A stretch of DNA of 64,000 nt from Bacillus sp. N13C7 (GTDB lineage: Bacteria > Bacillota > Bacilli > Bacillales > Bacillaceae). Each line of letters begins with the position of its first letter. Positions within the stretch are counted from its first letter, which is position 1. Below, piece by piece: positions 25,096 to 39,251 of this stretch. The notes below the pieces were generated by a model. It made no database searches. It worked only from the letters and a program-made list of their open reading frames with translations, and was not told the DNA's origin. The stretch is from assembly GCF_026790065.1 (NCBI RefSeq), contig NZ_JALAMO010000016.1, positions 62,001 to 126,000 of the forward strand, written 5' to 3'. The translations under genes and the position numbers were made by a program.

Positions 25096-26100
25096 CTATC
25101 TAACCAGTGAAGAAAAATCAAATGCTGTAATCGGTGCGCCATGTTCTATATCTCTTCTGAAACCGGCCAGCATTTCTTTTTCCTCTTCTCCTATTGTGTT
25201 AAGATCAAACATCTGATGCAGCAACCCGTAAATCAGCATGTGGCGAAGGCGGAGAAAATCAGGTATCCACAACAGCCACTCAGGATCAAGATCATTTTCC
25301 TCCCGGTACCCTTTCATAAAGTGCGTCATAAATTCTTTTGTAAACGCAGCTTTATCTTCATATGGAACAACCGGATACCACAGCACATTGTAAAGAAGAA
25401 TGCTGATATCGTTAATGAACCAATTGTAGCCGATATCATCAAAATCAAATGCTGTAATTTTGCCATGGTCCCAATGAAAATTGCCATGATGCAGATCCGC
25501 GTGCACCAAGCCGTAGCTGTCCGGGTTCTTCGGCAGCCGCTGCAATTTATTCATCAGCAAATCAACTTGCTGAAACACCTTTTCCTGATCTTCAGGAACA
25601 TACTTTCTCAGCTTTAATTGCTCCTCTTCATCCCATTCCTGTCTTTTAAAAGCGGGATTGCTTAGTGTATAGCTTTTTGTGAGGCTGTGCATGCTGCCTG
25701 TGTACCTGCCAAGCTCATAAAATAGTGTTTCATTCCAGTCCGATTCATTCACTTTTTGTCCCGGTGCTTTCTCATACACTCTCAATAAAAATGCCCCGCC
25801 GTTTCCGTCGGGCACCTCTTCAACCTCTTTCCCGCTCAGCGACAGGAGCGGTTTGGCAACTGACATTCCGCCTTCTGCCAGGTGACGGAGCCAATCCATC
25901 TCTCCCATAATGTAATCAGAAGATCTCCGAATCGTATGGGTGATCTTTAAAATGTAAGAGTAATTGTCTTTCATACATTCATATACATAGTTTTCCGCAT
26001 CAGCCAGAAAACGAACCTGATTTTTTGCAAAACCATATCTCACTGCAGCCTCTGCCAAAACCTGGTTTTCACGAAATATGCCTTTGATTTCTTTATGCAT
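25096..26100 (-). CDS. yerI: Aminoglycoside phosphotransferase-like kinase YerI
   Basis: 334-residue protein of the APH/choline kinase fold. The catalytic loop VHADLHHGNFHWD and the metal-binding segment FDFDDIGYNWFINDIS are both intact, so it is probably an active small-molecule kinase. Substrate unknown; the surrounding genes give no hint, and relatives include homoserine kinase-like and fructosamine kinase-like enzymes. Confidence 0.85.
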   Translation of the reverse strand: MHKEIKGIFRENQVLAEAAVRYGFAKNQVRFLADAENYVYECMKDNYSYILKITHTIRRSSDYIMGEMDWLRHLAEGGMSVAKPLLSLSGKEVEEVPDGNGGAFLLRVYEKAPGQKVNESDWNETLFYELGRYTGSMHSLTKSYTLSNPAFKRQEWDEEEQLKLRKYVPEDQEKVFQQVDLLMNKLQRLPKNPDSYGLVHADLHHGNFHWDHGKITAFDFDDIGYNWFINDISILLYNVLWYPVVPYEDKAAFTKEFMTHFMKGYREENDLDPEWLLWIPDFLRLRHMLIYGLLHQMFDLNTIGEEEKEMLAGFRRDIEHGAPITAFDFSSLVR

Positions 26101-26232
26101 AACAAACTCCCTTTCTTTGCTATCGATTTGAAATGGATTATTTTCACACGAGTGCCAGCATCAACATACCTCCCTTTGTTTTGTGTTTCGGCAGAAGCGA
26201 AATTGTTTTTCCTTTTCCTGTTAATTGTAACA

Positions 26233-26267
26233 TAAAAAACCCTTGTGCCAATATGGCACAAGGGTTC
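26233..26267 (-). terminator. Terminator downstream of yerH
   Basis: AACCCTTGTGCC / GGCACAAGGGTT, 12 bp perfect stem with a 5-nt loop, followed on the minus strand by six T. It ends the pcrB–pcrA–ligA–yerH unit. Confidence 0.88.
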
Positions 26268-26278
26268 TGCTTTGTTTA

Positions 26279-27469
26279 TCAGTCATAAATGTGGACAGTC
26301 GGTTCTTTATCTCCGGCATTGCGGATAATGACCGCTTCCTGCCCGTCTGAGGACGTGATATTGACTTCAACATCAACTGAGCTCTTGGAGTAGTAGTCCA
26401 TCACTTCACCCGTTAAGAACTGGGTAAACGCGACGACTTCACTTTTTCCGTAGAATTGCATTGGAATGTCAATCTTCATTTTCGTCATTTCATTATTTTC
26501 ATATAGCGCTGTACCTACAACACCTGTATAGTTCGGGAAATACTCTTCAATTGAGTTTTTAAACCGCTTAAAGACCTCGGTGTCATCCGGGTATTTTTCC
26601 GCTGTGGCTGTATCCGCCGGGTAGAATACATACTTTTCATTTATGTCATCCCAGTTTGAGATATCCGTGGAACCAGCCTTGACTTCTGTTTTGGCGATGA
26701 AGTTCCCAGGCACAATCGAAGTTTTTGACGCCTGCTTGTAGAGTGCGACCGTAATTGGCACATTCTTCAGGTTGTCTTTTTTACGGAGACGGTTAATGAC
26801 CTCCTGTGCGATTTTTTCTCCCTGCTGGCGGAGCGTGCTGTCCTTAATCTCCACTTCTTTTTGAGGGTCGCCTGTTTTTTCACGATAGTAATACACGGAG
26901 TTTAACGCCAATCCGATCATCACGCCGCCAAGCTGGATGGAATTCTTGTCTTTTCTGACTAAATAATCGTGCTCCAGCATGGAAGCTAAATAAACCGGGC
27001 TGCTTTCGTTCTTTTCTTCTGTTGAGCCGGAGCTCGGGAGCGCCGGGTTCAAGCCTTCATTTTTGAAGTTTTTATCTTCTTTTTCGGCTTTTTTCAGATC
27101 AGAGCCTGTTTTTTTCCGTGCCAGCCAGCTTAATACTGTATCTTCATCTAAATATTGCCCTTCTTGGAACAGATAATCGTCAGTCGAGAAGGAGTCCTGG
27201 GCAAGACGCATCAGCCCTGTTTCGAACTCATCAATGTCCAATCTTGTATTCAGCTGTTCCGTTGTCAAGCCGCGCGCTTTTCCCGCCTTAAACGGCAGCA
27301 CCATTTTATAATAGGAATCAGAGATATTATATTTCGGGACAATCGCTTTTTCTGACGATTTCGCCGTCTTTTGCGTAATCTCTTCCTCCTTCTCCCCCCC
27401 AAAACCTGACGAGCAGGCAGACAGCATTAACACTGCCGCCGTTGCCGCCAATGCCAACGTCTTTTTCAA
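26279..27469 (-). CDS. yerH: CamS-family lipoprotein YerH
   Basis: 396-residue exported lipoprotein: signal peptide [15 protein letters not shown] with lipobox LSAC (Cys19). The rest is the CamS domain, named after a staphylococcal lipoprotein whose signal peptide is processed to a sex-pheromone-like peptide. The mature protein is soluble on the outer membrane face; function in Bacillus is unknown. It follows ligA by 15 bp and is the last gene of the pcrBA–ligA operon. Confidence 0.9.
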   Translation of the reverse strand: MKKTLALAATAAVLMLSACSSGFGGEKEEEITQKTAKSSEKAIVPKYNISDSYYKMVLPFKAGKARGLTTEQLNTRLDIDEFETGLMRLAQDSFSTDDYLFQEGQYLDEDTVLSWLARKKTGSDLKKAEKEDKNFKNEGLNPALPSSGSTEEKNESSPVYLASMLEHDYLVRKDKNSIQLGGVMIGLALNSVYYYREKTGDPQKEVEIKDSTLRQQGEKIAQEVINRLRKKDNLKNVPITVALYKQASKTSIVPGNFIAKTEVKAGSTDISNWDDINEKYVFYPADTATAEKYPDDTEVFKRFKNSIEEYFPNYTGVVGTALYENNEMTKMKIDIPMQFYGKSEVVAFTQFLTGEVMDYYSKSSVDVEVNITSSDGQEAVIIRNAGDKEPTVHIYD

Positions 27470-27484
27470 TAGAAAACACTCCTC

Positions 27485-31734
<4,250 letters not shown>

Positions 31735-31795
31735 AATTTGTTCACCCGCCTATACAAAACATATGTTCTATCATAAACCAAATCCGTACAATTTA

Positions 31796-32482
31796 CTACT
31801 CGCCTTTCACAGCCGCTACTGTTTTCAAAGCACGGTCAAAATCTTCATATACCGCATTGCCTACAACGATCACGTCCGCATGCTCTGCATACTGTTTGGC
31901 CGTTTCCGCATCCTTGATGCCGCCGCCGTAAAACAAGGTGGACGTTTCCAATACAGCCTTCGTTTTCTTCACGGCTTCTATGTCTCCAAGCATGCCGCTG
32001 TATTCCAAATAAAAAATGGGAAGATGAAGCAGCTCAGACACACGCGCATAGGCGACAATATCGTCAATACTCAGATCGGCATCCGCTTCAGTCAGTGCCG
32101 CCGCTTTGCAATCAGGATTAGCGATGCAGTAGCCTTCCGCCACGATTTCTTCCACAGACATCAGTTCTCCGTATTCCTTCATGGCTTTCTGGTGCATGCC
32201 AACAATCCAGTCCGCGTTTTTGCTGTTTAATACACTTGGAATAAAATATAAGTCAAAGCCGGGAACGATTGCTTCAATTGCTGACACCTCAAGGACACAC
32301 GGCACCAAAAACCGTCTCACCTTAGACATCATCCGCAGGACATTGTCCTCTGTCACACCATCGCTTCCTCCGATAATGACCGCATCCGTTCCTGATTCGC
32401 AAAGAATCTCCAGCTGTTCATCAGGCAAATCTTTATTTGGATCGAGTTTAAAGACATGCTTCCACTCTGTTACATCGTACAC
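31796..32482 (-). CDS. pcrB: Heptaprenylglyceryl phosphate synthase PcrB
   Basis: 228-residue TIM-barrel prenyltransferase of the GGGPS/PcrB family. The motif LDPNKDLPDEQLE and the phosphate-binding YFIPSVLNS and FYGGGIKD segments are conserved. In bacilli it joins heptaprenyl diphosphate to glycerol-1-phosphate, giving an archaea-type ether lipid core. It is the first gene of the pcrB–pcrA–ligA–yerH cluster, 61 bp before pcrA. Confidence 0.95.
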   Translation of the reverse strand: MYDVTEWKHVFKLDPNKDLPDEQLEILCESGTDAVIIGGSDGVTEDNVLRMMSKVRRFLVPCVLEVSAIEAIVPGFDLYFIPSVLNSKNADWIVGMHQKAMKEYGELMSVEEIVAEGYCIANPDCKAAALTEADADLSIDDIVAYARVSELLHLPIFYLEYSGMLGDIEAVKKTKAVLETSTLFYGGGIKDAETAKQYAEHADVIVVGNAVYEDFDRALKTVAAVKGE

Positions 32483-32762
32483 GTCATACGTTCCTCCATT
32501 CGTTTGTTACCATTTAAACATTATAACAAATTCACATAGCACGGAAAAACGGAAAAAGCCGTTAATCTCGTTATTCACTGAAAAAGGTGTTTTGATTCTT
32601 TTTTCATAAAAAAGAAAGCGTTAGGTCTAACATGCTGATGCACTCGCACATTAAGTTCTTCAAAAAAACCCAATTTTCGTCATATTTCCTCCCGCACAAA
32701 CTGTTATTGTTTGGAAAGCGTTCAAGTGTGGAAATGGTTACATAAAAAAGGGAGGCTGACAG

Positions 32763-34340
32763 ATGGAAACCATCATCATCGCACTCATCGCAATTATCAT
32801 TGGGATCATTGCCATTCCCATCATTTTGTTTGTCTGGATCTACATTAAGGATGAAAAACAGCAGGAGCATTCGATTCTCCGCAACTATCCCGTCATCGGA
32901 AGGTTTCGATATATCCTGGAAAAAATCGGGCCGGAGCTCAGGCAGTATTTATACAGCAATGATAATGAAGAGCAGCCTTTTTCACGAAAGGAATATGAGC
33001 AAACGGTTATCTCGGGCAAATACAAAAGCAGAATGATAGGCTTTGGTTCTGTAAAAGATTTTGATAAACCGGGCTACTATATCCGTAACGCTATGTTTCC
33101 AAAACTAAAAGAAGAAATGCACGTCAATCAAACGCCTAAAATTGAAACCAAAATCTATAAACTAGATGCTGACAATCTGTTCAAACGCAAGGAGCACGCC
33201 GAACGCATCAAGGCAGATCCATTTTTTCTCCATCCTGATGATGTACAGGTAATCGGTGAGCATACATGCGAGAAGCCTTTTTATGTGAAAGGATTAGTCG
33301 GCCAGTCTGCCATGAGCTACGGTTCTCTTGGAGAACGGGCGATTACGGCGCTATCAAAAGGGCTTCATCAGGCAGGCGGCACTTGGATGAATACCGGTGA
33401 AGGGGGATTATCTGAGTATCACTTAAAAGGCGGTGCTGATATCATTTGCCAAATCGGGCCTGGTCTTTTTGGCGTGCGCAAAAGAAACGGGGAATTTTCG
33501 TTGGAGGAGTTTAAACGCAAAAGCAGGCTCGACCAAATTAAAGCGTTTGAGCTGAAGCTGGCGCAAGGCGCGAAAACACGCGGCGGCCATGTGGATGGCG
33601 CCAAAGTATCTGAAGAAGTGGCAGACATCCGGAATGTCGAACCCGGAAAATCGATTGACAGCCCGAACCGCTTTCATGAATTTTCAAGCGCCCCTGAGAT
33701 GCTCGACTTTATTGAAGCACTTAGAGATGTCGGCCAAAAGCCAGTCGGGATCAAACTTGTCGCAGGGCACCCTGATGAATTGCACGAGCTTTTCTCTTAT
33801 ATGCAGAAAAGCGGAAAGCATCCGGATTTTATCACGATCGATGGGAGCGAAGGCGGTACCGGCGCTTCCTTTTACGAGCTTGCTGACACAGTCGGCCTTC
33901 CGATTATGACAGCGCTGCCTATCGTTGATACGCTGCTTAGACAATATGGCTTGCGCAGCCAGCTGAAAATCTTTGCTTCCGGAAAGCTCCTGACTCCTGA
34001 CAAAATTGCGGTCGCCTTAGCCCTCGGCGCTGACTTTGTCAACATTGCACGCGGGATGATGTTTTCGGTCGGCTGCATCCGTGCTCTCGTCTGCCACACG
34101 AACACATGCCCGGCAGGCGTGGCGACAACAGATCCAAAATTGCAAAAAGCACTGAGCGTTGAGGAAAAACAGCATCGTGTCTGCAACTACGTTATTTCGC
34201 TGCGCGAGGGGCTGTTTAACCTCGCTGCTGCAGCCGGGATCAATTCGCCGGTCCGCTTTTCCAAGGAGCACGTTGTCTATCGAAAAGAAGACGGCAGCAT
34301 CGTCGACATCGACCACCTGATTCACCAATTTGTTTCATAA
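32763..34340 (+). CDS. yerD: Glutamate synthase large subunit-like FMN protein YerD
   Basis: 525 residues. An N-terminal membrane helix (about 2–26, isoleucine-rich) precedes a domain homologous to the FMN-binding synthase domain of GltB: DPKGLVGQSAMSYG-like segment GLVGQSAMSYGSLGER, HVDGAKVSEEVADIR, FITIDGSEGGTGA and the cysteine cluster CIRALVCHTNTCPAGVAT that in GltB binds a 3Fe-4S centre. No amidotransferase domain is present, so it is not a complete glutamate synthase; its electron donor and product are unknown. The GGGAGG site lies just before the ATG. Transcribed alone between divergent pcrB and convergent yerC. Confidence 0.88.
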   Translation: METIIIALIAIIIGIIAIPIILFVWIYIKDEKQQEHSILRNYPVIGRFRYILEKIGPELRQYLYSNDNEEQPFSRKEYEQTVISGKYKSRMIGFGSVKDFDKPGYYIRNAMFPKLKEEMHVNQTPKIETKIYKLDADNLFKRKEHAERIKADPFFLHPDDVQVIGEHTCEKPFYVKGLVGQSAMSYGSLGERAITALSKGLHQAGGTWMNTGEGGLSEYHLKGGADIICQIGPGLFGVRKRNGEFSLEEFKRKSRLDQIKAFELKLAQGAKTRGGHVDGAKVSEEVADIRNVEPGKSIDSPNRFHEFSSAPEMLDFIEALRDVGQKPVGIKLVAGHPDELHELFSYMQKSGKHPDFITIDGSEGGTGASFYELADTVGLPIMTALPIVDTLLRQYGLRSQLKIFASGKLLTPDKIAVALALGADFVNIARGMMFSVGCIRALVCHTNTCPAGVATTDPKLQKALSVEEKQHRVCNYVISLREGLFNLAAAAGINSPVRFSKEHVVYRKEDGSIVDIDHLIHQFVS

Positions 34341-34344
34341 AGAA

Positions 34345-34374
34345 ACCGCCCTTGCCGAACGGCAGGGCGGTCTC
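34345..34374. terminator. Terminator between yerD and yerC
   Basis: ACCGCCCT / AGGGCGGT stem extended by GCC/GGC, loop GAAC, between convergent genes. Confidence 0.8.
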
Positions 34375-34376
34375 TG

Positions 34377-34691
34377 TTATTTTGAAGAAGACTCGGTTTC
34401 CGTCTCCTTCACACGGTCAAGCGCCATTTCATAAGCGTCATTTCCGTAATTTAAGCAGCGTTTCACACGGGAAATCGTAGCCGTGGAAGCGCCTGTTTCT
34501 GTTTCAATCTTATGGTATGTGTTTCCTTCGCGAAGCATGCGCGCCACTTCAAGGCGCTGAGCCAGCGATTGAATTTCGTTAATTGTGCAAAGATCATCGA
34601 AGAACCGGTAACATTCCTCCAGGTCTTTCAGCGATAAGATCGAGTTGAATAACTGGTCCAGTTCTTTGCCGCGTAATTTATCGATTTGCAT
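34377..34691 (-). CDS. yerC: TrpR-like helix-turn-helix protein YerC
   Basis: 104-residue helical DNA-binding protein of the YerC/YecD TrpR-related family. The helix-turn-helix is in QRLEVARMLREGNTYHKIE followed by TGASTATISRVKR. The DNA targets and any ligand are unknown. It starts 2 bp after the yerB stop, so the two are cotranscribed. Confidence 0.88.
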   Translation of the reverse strand: MQIDKLRGKELDQLFNSILSLKDLEECYRFFDDLCTINEIQSLAQRLEVARMLREGNTYHKIETETGASTATISRVKRCLNYGNDAYEMALDRVKETETESSSK

Positions 34692-34693
34692 CG

Positions 34694-35689
34694 TTACACA
34701 CCTTCTCCTTTACTAATGGAAGCCGCATCGAGATCAGGCACGATATTCATCCAAGTCTTTCCTGGCACAAACGGCAGCCATTTGCCGTCTTTCACCGGCA
34801 CAATTCTTCCGTTTACTTGTTTCCAGTCTGTTTCAATGACGTTTCCGTGCTGAAACAACAGACCTTTTCCCCCTGATTCCAGGTCGATGTCCCGCCTTCC
34901 ATCTTGATCAATAGTTTGATGGCTGGCTTCAACAATGAAAATATTTTGCATTGCAACCGGCTTTCCGGTTTCCCGGTCTGTCGTTATGACACCATCAGAG
35001 CTTCTTGTATAAGCTTCAGCTTTTTTATCATAGTTGTATTCGACAAGATTTGTAACGTTCTTTGTTCCATAATCTACCCGAACATTGTAGGATTCATTTG
35101 CAGGTTTTGCTTCTGATGTTTGAAACAGCAGCGGATCTGTTTTTTGCTTTAGCTTATATCCCTTTTGTTCCGCCGCCTGTTTTATGTAATCATAGGACGT
35201 GTAGGAATTGTGGGGCGGTTTGCTGAAATCAGCTCTCCAAAATAAGCTTCCGTCAAAATCCAATCCGTTCATATAATCGGCAGCTCCGGATTCCAGCTGC
35301 TCTTTAGCGCCGGGACTCCATCCATGATGGACAAATATGCTGTCAAAGCCATTGCTGAGAGTGACGAAATATTCCCGCGCGCTCCGCACAGGGCCGACAG
35401 TTTCAGGCATCTGGCTTTGAAAAATAGCCAGAAATCTTGTAATTTGTCCTTCGGCAAGCGCCTCTATGACAATGTCGGCTTTAGACAGTCCTGACTGCGG
35501 CCTCGCCTTCGGGTGATTGTTCACCACTACAGCAACAGGCCGGCGTTCAGTCACCTTCTGTTCAGTCGCAAGTCCCGTCAAAGGAGCTTTCGGCTTCTTT
35601 GCAGAAATCGGGACAGCATCCTTCTGCTGGCAGGATACCAGCAGAAAAAACACGAAACACAGCACGCAAACTGTCATCCATTTTTTCAT
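34694..35689 (-). CDS. yerB: DUF3048 lipoprotein YerB
   Basis: 331 residues from the start at 35689, which has GGGGAG upstream and gives a good lipoprotein signal (MKKWMTVCVLCFVFFLLVSC, lipidated Cys20). Two DUF3048 parts follow: an N-terminal half with RPVAVVVNNHPKARPQSGLSKADIV and a C-terminal half ending in WLPFVPGKTWMNIVP. Extracellular and of unknown function. The upstream frame to 35839 runs into yerA and is not used. Confidence 0.9.
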   Translation of the reverse strand: MKKWMTVCVLCFVFFLLVSCQQKDAVPISAKKPKAPLTGLATEQKVTERRPVAVVVNNHPKARPQSGLSKADIVIEALAEGQITRFLAIFQSQMPETVGPVRSAREYFVTLSNGFDSIFVHHGWSPGAKEQLESGAADYMNGLDFDGSLFWRADFSKPPHNSYTSYDYIKQAAEQKGYKLKQKTDPLLFQTSEAKPANESYNVRVDYGTKNVTNLVEYNYDKKAEAYTRSSDGVITTDRETGKPVAMQNIFIVEASHQTIDQDGRRDIDLESGGKGLLFQHGNVIETDWKQVNGRIVPVKDGKWLPFVPGKTWMNIVPDLDAASISKGEGV

Positions 35690-35715
35690 ATGTCGGCTCC
35701 CCGCTCTTTTATATT

Positions 35716-37458
35716 TTAACGCATTATCGATGGAAAGAGTACAGTTTTTTTCATGACGTCGAAGATTCCTCTCGGCGTAATGCGTATATACGGAAGATGC
35801 GTACTTTGCAAAAAGAGCAGCGTATAGATCGGATCGCAAAACTCATAGCCTCTTTCAGTCAAAAGATCTCTCAGTTTTTGTTCCTTCTCTAGCACATCTT
35901 CATACGCTTCCGAAGAGGCGCACCCGCACAGTGCTAGCGGAATTTCATGCAGTATGTTCCCGTTTTCCGCAAGAACAATTCCTCCTCCAATTTCTTTCAT
36001 ACGAGCGAAAGCGAGTAGCATATCCGCTTTATTTTTTCCAATCGCGACAATATCGCCCGTCGTCGTAAAGGAGCTTACAAATCCCTGCACGCTTGAGGCA
36101 AACCCTTTTATCATTGTATTAACACGCCAATTCCCGTGTTTGTCAAGCATCGTCAAGTAACTTTCATCATGGTCAAACGAAAGCTGTTCCAGCGAATTGT
36201 CGATCTCAATCATATACGGCTCCATAATCACCGCATTTCGCATTTTTACGCCCATCGGCATGGAAAACTGCAAATCATCCATCGTCATATCATATGAAAG
36301 CTCAAGCGGGACAAGACCGCCTTTGTTCCAGTCCGTCTTTGTAAACGCCTTCATATCACAGCCTTCTTCACGAAGGATGATCCCTTTTGACAGAACGGTC
36401 ACGGGATTTGGATTTAACGGATCTTCAAGTATGTTCAGCGACGCCAGTCTTCCCGGACCGACAACTCCTAAATAATCATCCATTTGATAATACTTTGCGA
36501 TATTAAATGATGCCATATTGTAGGCGTCGATTGCCGGTACGCCTTCTTCTAACGCGATGCGGATCAGCTCGTTTGTCATGCCTCCTTTATAGAAATTCGG
36601 CGTCGCGCCGTCTGTTGTATAAAAGAAGTGGTCATAATAGCGGAAGCCTTTCTCATGTAGCTCCTGCAATATGTTTCTGACATCAGGACGAATGGAAGAG
36701 TTCCGAAGGGAAACATAGTATCCAAGTTCCAGCCTTCTCATCACTTCCTCACCTGTCATCGCTTCATGATCACAGTCCGCTCCGAAGAGCTTCATTTTTG
36801 TAAGCGTTTTATCTGATGCACCGGGAAAATGCCCTTCAATGCGTTTTCGCTGTTTCTTTGTAGCTTGCATGCAGTGAAGCATTAAATCATCACCATCTAC
36901 CAGACGAGGCCATCCTGTCATTTCTCCGCCTTGGATGACATCCGGATGTTCAATCCACTGTTTTCTGACGTCAAACGGAAGGACGTGATCCTCGTTCAGA
37001 ACCTCAGTCTGGAGGTCATAGCGTGACCACCAAAAATATTGAACAGGCTGCTTTTTGAGTTCGTTCAAAATCGTAAGCGCTTTCTTTTTTCCGCTTTGTA
37101 AAAGCAAAAATAAGTTATCGTTCACAAATGTCGTTGTTCCGTATTGAGACACATATTCAGCCAGTGTTTGGGGATTATATATTTGAAAAGGATGTGCGTG
37201 CGGTTCAATATACCCTGGCACAATGTATTTTCCTTCACAATCAATCGTATAAATTTCTTCGGCTCTATTCGGAAGTTCATGACCCACATAAACAATGCGG
37301 TCCTGATAAATCCAAATGTTTTTTTTCAGCCATTGTTTTACATATGGATTTAAGACGAGAGCATTCCGTAAAAGGAGCGTTGGAAGCAGCTTTGAGTCTA
37401 CAACATCAACCTGTGCCCTGATGTCTTTGTTTTTCCAGTTAAAGGTGCGTTCGGACAT
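35716..37458 (-). CDS. yerA: Adenine deaminase-like amidohydrolase YerA
   Basis: 580-residue member of the adenine deaminase branch of the amidohydrolase superfamily. The metal-binding EPHAHP motif is at about residues 85–90 and the C-terminal adenine deaminase domain is complete. It would hydrolyse adenine or a related purine to the hypoxanthine form, but the main adenine deaminase of B. subtilis is AdeC, and activity of YerA is not certain. The gene lies 26 bp upstream of yerB on the same strand. Confidence 0.85.
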   Translation of the reverse strand: MSERTFNWKNKDIRAQVDVVDSKLLPTLLLRNALVLNPYVKQWLKKNIWIYQDRIVYVGHELPNRAEEIYTIDCEGKYIVPGYIEPHAHPFQIYNPQTLAEYVSQYGTTTFVNDNLFLLLQSGKKKALTILNELKKQPVQYFWWSRYDLQTEVLNEDHVLPFDVRKQWIEHPDVIQGGEMTGWPRLVDGDDLMLHCMQATKKQRKRIEGHFPGASDKTLTKMKLFGADCDHEAMTGEEVMRRLELGYYVSLRNSSIRPDVRNILQELHEKGFRYYDHFFYTTDGATPNFYKGGMTNELIRIALEEGVPAIDAYNMASFNIAKYYQMDDYLGVVGPGRLASLNILEDPLNPNPVTVLSKGIILREEGCDMKAFTKTDWNKGGLVPLELSYDMTMDDLQFSMPMGVKMRNAVIMEPYMIEIDNSLEQLSFDHDESYLTMLDKHGNWRVNTMIKGFASSVQGFVSSFTTTGDIVAIGKNKADMLLAFARMKEIGGGIVLAENGNILHEIPLALCGCASSEAYEDVLEKEQKLRDLLTERGYEFCDPIYTLLFLQSTHLPYIRITPRGIFDVMKKTVLFPSIMR

Positions 37459-37585
37459 TCACATACTCTCCTTTACATGTATTAGACTCATGTTATCACA
37501 TCCTTCCTCATCACGCACGATAAAAACGTTACAAATTTTTGAAGGTTCAATTAAAAAACTTTTTTAATAAAAGGAGCAAATTTTC

Positions 37586-37819
37586 ATGAAGCCAAACATC
37601 AGTCTCATCAATGCCGTCTTCAGAATCGCCTGCGGACTGACGATTATGTCAGCAGCCAGCGCAAAGTTTACGAAAAAGCCCTGGTGCAGAATGAACCTCT
37701 TTTACATCTTTATGGGAGCCTTGAAAGCAGGTTCGGGGATCTTGCGCTTCTGTCCTGTAACCTACATGTTTCAAAACGGCGCTTTCGAAAATAGCCAACA
37801 GGACCACCAAGACAGGTAA
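37586..37819 (+). CDS. Small DUF2892 (YgaP-like) membrane protein
   Basis: 77-residue protein with two hydrophobic helices (SLINAVFRIACGLTIMSAAS and NLFYIFMGALKAGSGILRFC), the pattern of the YgaP-like DUF2892 membrane domain. The ATG at 37586 follows AAAGGAG. It is monocistronic and convergent with yecA. Function unknown. Confidence 0.75.
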   Translation: MKPNISLINAVFRIACGLTIMSAASAKFTKKPWCRMNLFYIFMGALKAGSGILRFCPVTYMFQNGAFENSQQDHQDR

Positions 37820-37822
37820 ACA

Positions 37823-37858
37823 AAAAAGCTTGATCACGAAACGTGATCAAGCTTTTTC
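37823..37858. terminator. Terminator shared with the 3' end of yecA
   Basis: AAGCTTGATCACG / CGTGATCAAGCTT perfect stem with A and T runs outside. Its right arm codes for the last residues of YecA and its left arm covers the yecA stop codon. Confidence 0.85.
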
Positions 37859-39105
37859 TCATGACATCCCTTTGTCTTCATATAGAGATACCCTGCGGCT
37901 GCGAGTGCTGTCGGATAAAGAAGTGCCCAGCCGCTGAACGAGTAAATCACTGCGCACGCCGCAAACGCTCCGAGCGCCATCCACCACCCTGAATCTCTCC
38001 AGCTCAGCATCTTCAAAGCTGCTGCCATTGTACATAGGTAAGATGCGATGAATGCCGCACTCGGCCCTTTTAACAGTGTCGTCAAATCGATTTGAAACAG
38101 GCCATGCACCGCAAGCACTAAGCCAAACACTGCAGCCAGCGCTGATAATACACGGATTGGCGTATGTTTTGTCTCACTGAGTTTCCCGAAATATACAGGA
38201 ATGTGCCCCTCCCTCGCTAATGCGTACACCATTCTGGAAAAACCCGCAATATTGGCATGAACAGTGGCGAATGTGATAAACAGTGCTAAACAAACCGTTA
38301 CATATACTCCGCTCTCCCCGGCTCCTTTTGAGATGAGTATCGCAAGCGATGCGATTTCTCCATTCTCTCCGTAGGAATGAGTCCCTATCGTCACAAATGA
38401 CAGCATGATATACAGCCCTGCCACACAAGCCGCCCCCAAAAACAAGCTGATTGGGACGTCTTTTTCAGGCCGATGAAACTCCTCAGCCAATGGGGTAATC
38501 ATTTCCCAGCCTACAAAGGAGAAAAAAATCATAACAGAAACAGATCCCGCGGCAGACCAGCCATGCGGGAGAAACAGCTTGAATTCCGTTATCTTAACGT
38601 GAGGCAATGACACGGCAATAGAAGTAACAAGCAGAAATACGATGATACAAATAACGAGTGTACTGATGTTTGCGGAAAGTTGAATGCCTCTCATATGCAG
38701 CAAAATAGAAACAACCAGCATACACCCTGCAATCCATGTAATCTGCCAATCCGAAGCCTCTGTGACGTAACTAACGTAATGCGCGCCAGTCAAAGCAATA
38801 ATAGGGACGCCAATCGGAACGGAGCCTAACATAATCCAGCCCAAAACCGCTCCGGCTTTTTTCTGAAAAGCCAGCTGCACGTAAGCCGTGATTCCTCCCG
38901 CGCTGGGCGCTATTTTCACAAGCCGGGCCAGTGTGCCGACAAGAAGAAAAGATAAAAAAGACATGAATACCCAGACGAATAAAGAACCCGGACCAGCTGC
39001 GTCAGCGGTGACAGACGGCAGGATTAATATCCCGCAGCCTAAAACGGCCCCAACCGTTAATGCCGTCCCTTGTATCCAAGTGATAGAACGCTGTAATTCT
39101 GGCAA
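37834..39105 (-). CDS. yecA: Amino-acid permease YecA (APC family)
   Basis: 423 residues with 12 predicted membrane helices and the APC-family N-terminal signature TVGAVLGCGILILPSVTADAAGPGS, which includes the unwound TM1 substrate site. It is probably a proton-coupled amino-acid importer or exporter; substrate unknown. The TTG at 39105 is chosen as start because GAGGGGGC lies 6–7 nt upstream; the frame to 39159 has no ribosome-binding site. Divergent from the Lrp-type gene yezC, a likely regulator. Confidence 0.86.
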   Translation of the reverse strand: MPELQRSITWIQGTALTVGAVLGCGILILPSVTADAAGPGSLFVWVFMSFLSFLLVGTLARLVKIAPSAGGITAYVQLAFQKKAGAVLGWIMLGSVPIGVPIIALTGAHYVSYVTEASDWQITWIAGCMLVVSILLHMRGIQLSANISTLVICIIVFLLVTSIAVSLPHVKITEFKLFLPHGWSAAGSVSVMIFFSFVGWEMITPLAEEFHRPEKDVPISLFLGAACVAGLYIMLSFVTIGTHSYGENGEIASLAILISKGAGESGVYVTVCLALFITFATVHANIAGFSRMVYALAREGHIPVYFGKLSETKHTPIRVLSALAAVFGLVLAVHGLFQIDLTTLLKGPSAAFIASYLCTMAAALKMLSWRDSGWWMALGAFAACAVIYSFSGWALLYPTALAAAGYLYMKTKGCHEKKLDHVS

Positions 39106-39251
39106 TATGATGCCCCCTCTCTGATTGATGGCTTTATTATAGAAAAAATAAGTGTGCATCCATACGCTACAATGAAGCTAAATCAACAGCATCACCTTAT
39201 GATCAAAGGAATTTTCATTCATTTACCTAAACATGCAAAGGAGGCAGACAA

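Noticed and set aside
26101..26232. Small minus-strand frame upstream of yerI (26040–26261)
   Set aside because: No start signal, overlaps the yerI start in another frame and resembles no protein family.
32482..32763. Possible feature in the 280-bp pcrB–yerD divergent region
   Set aside because: Contains AT-rich promoter-like sequence and a GGAAAGCGTT stretch, but no motif good enough to call.
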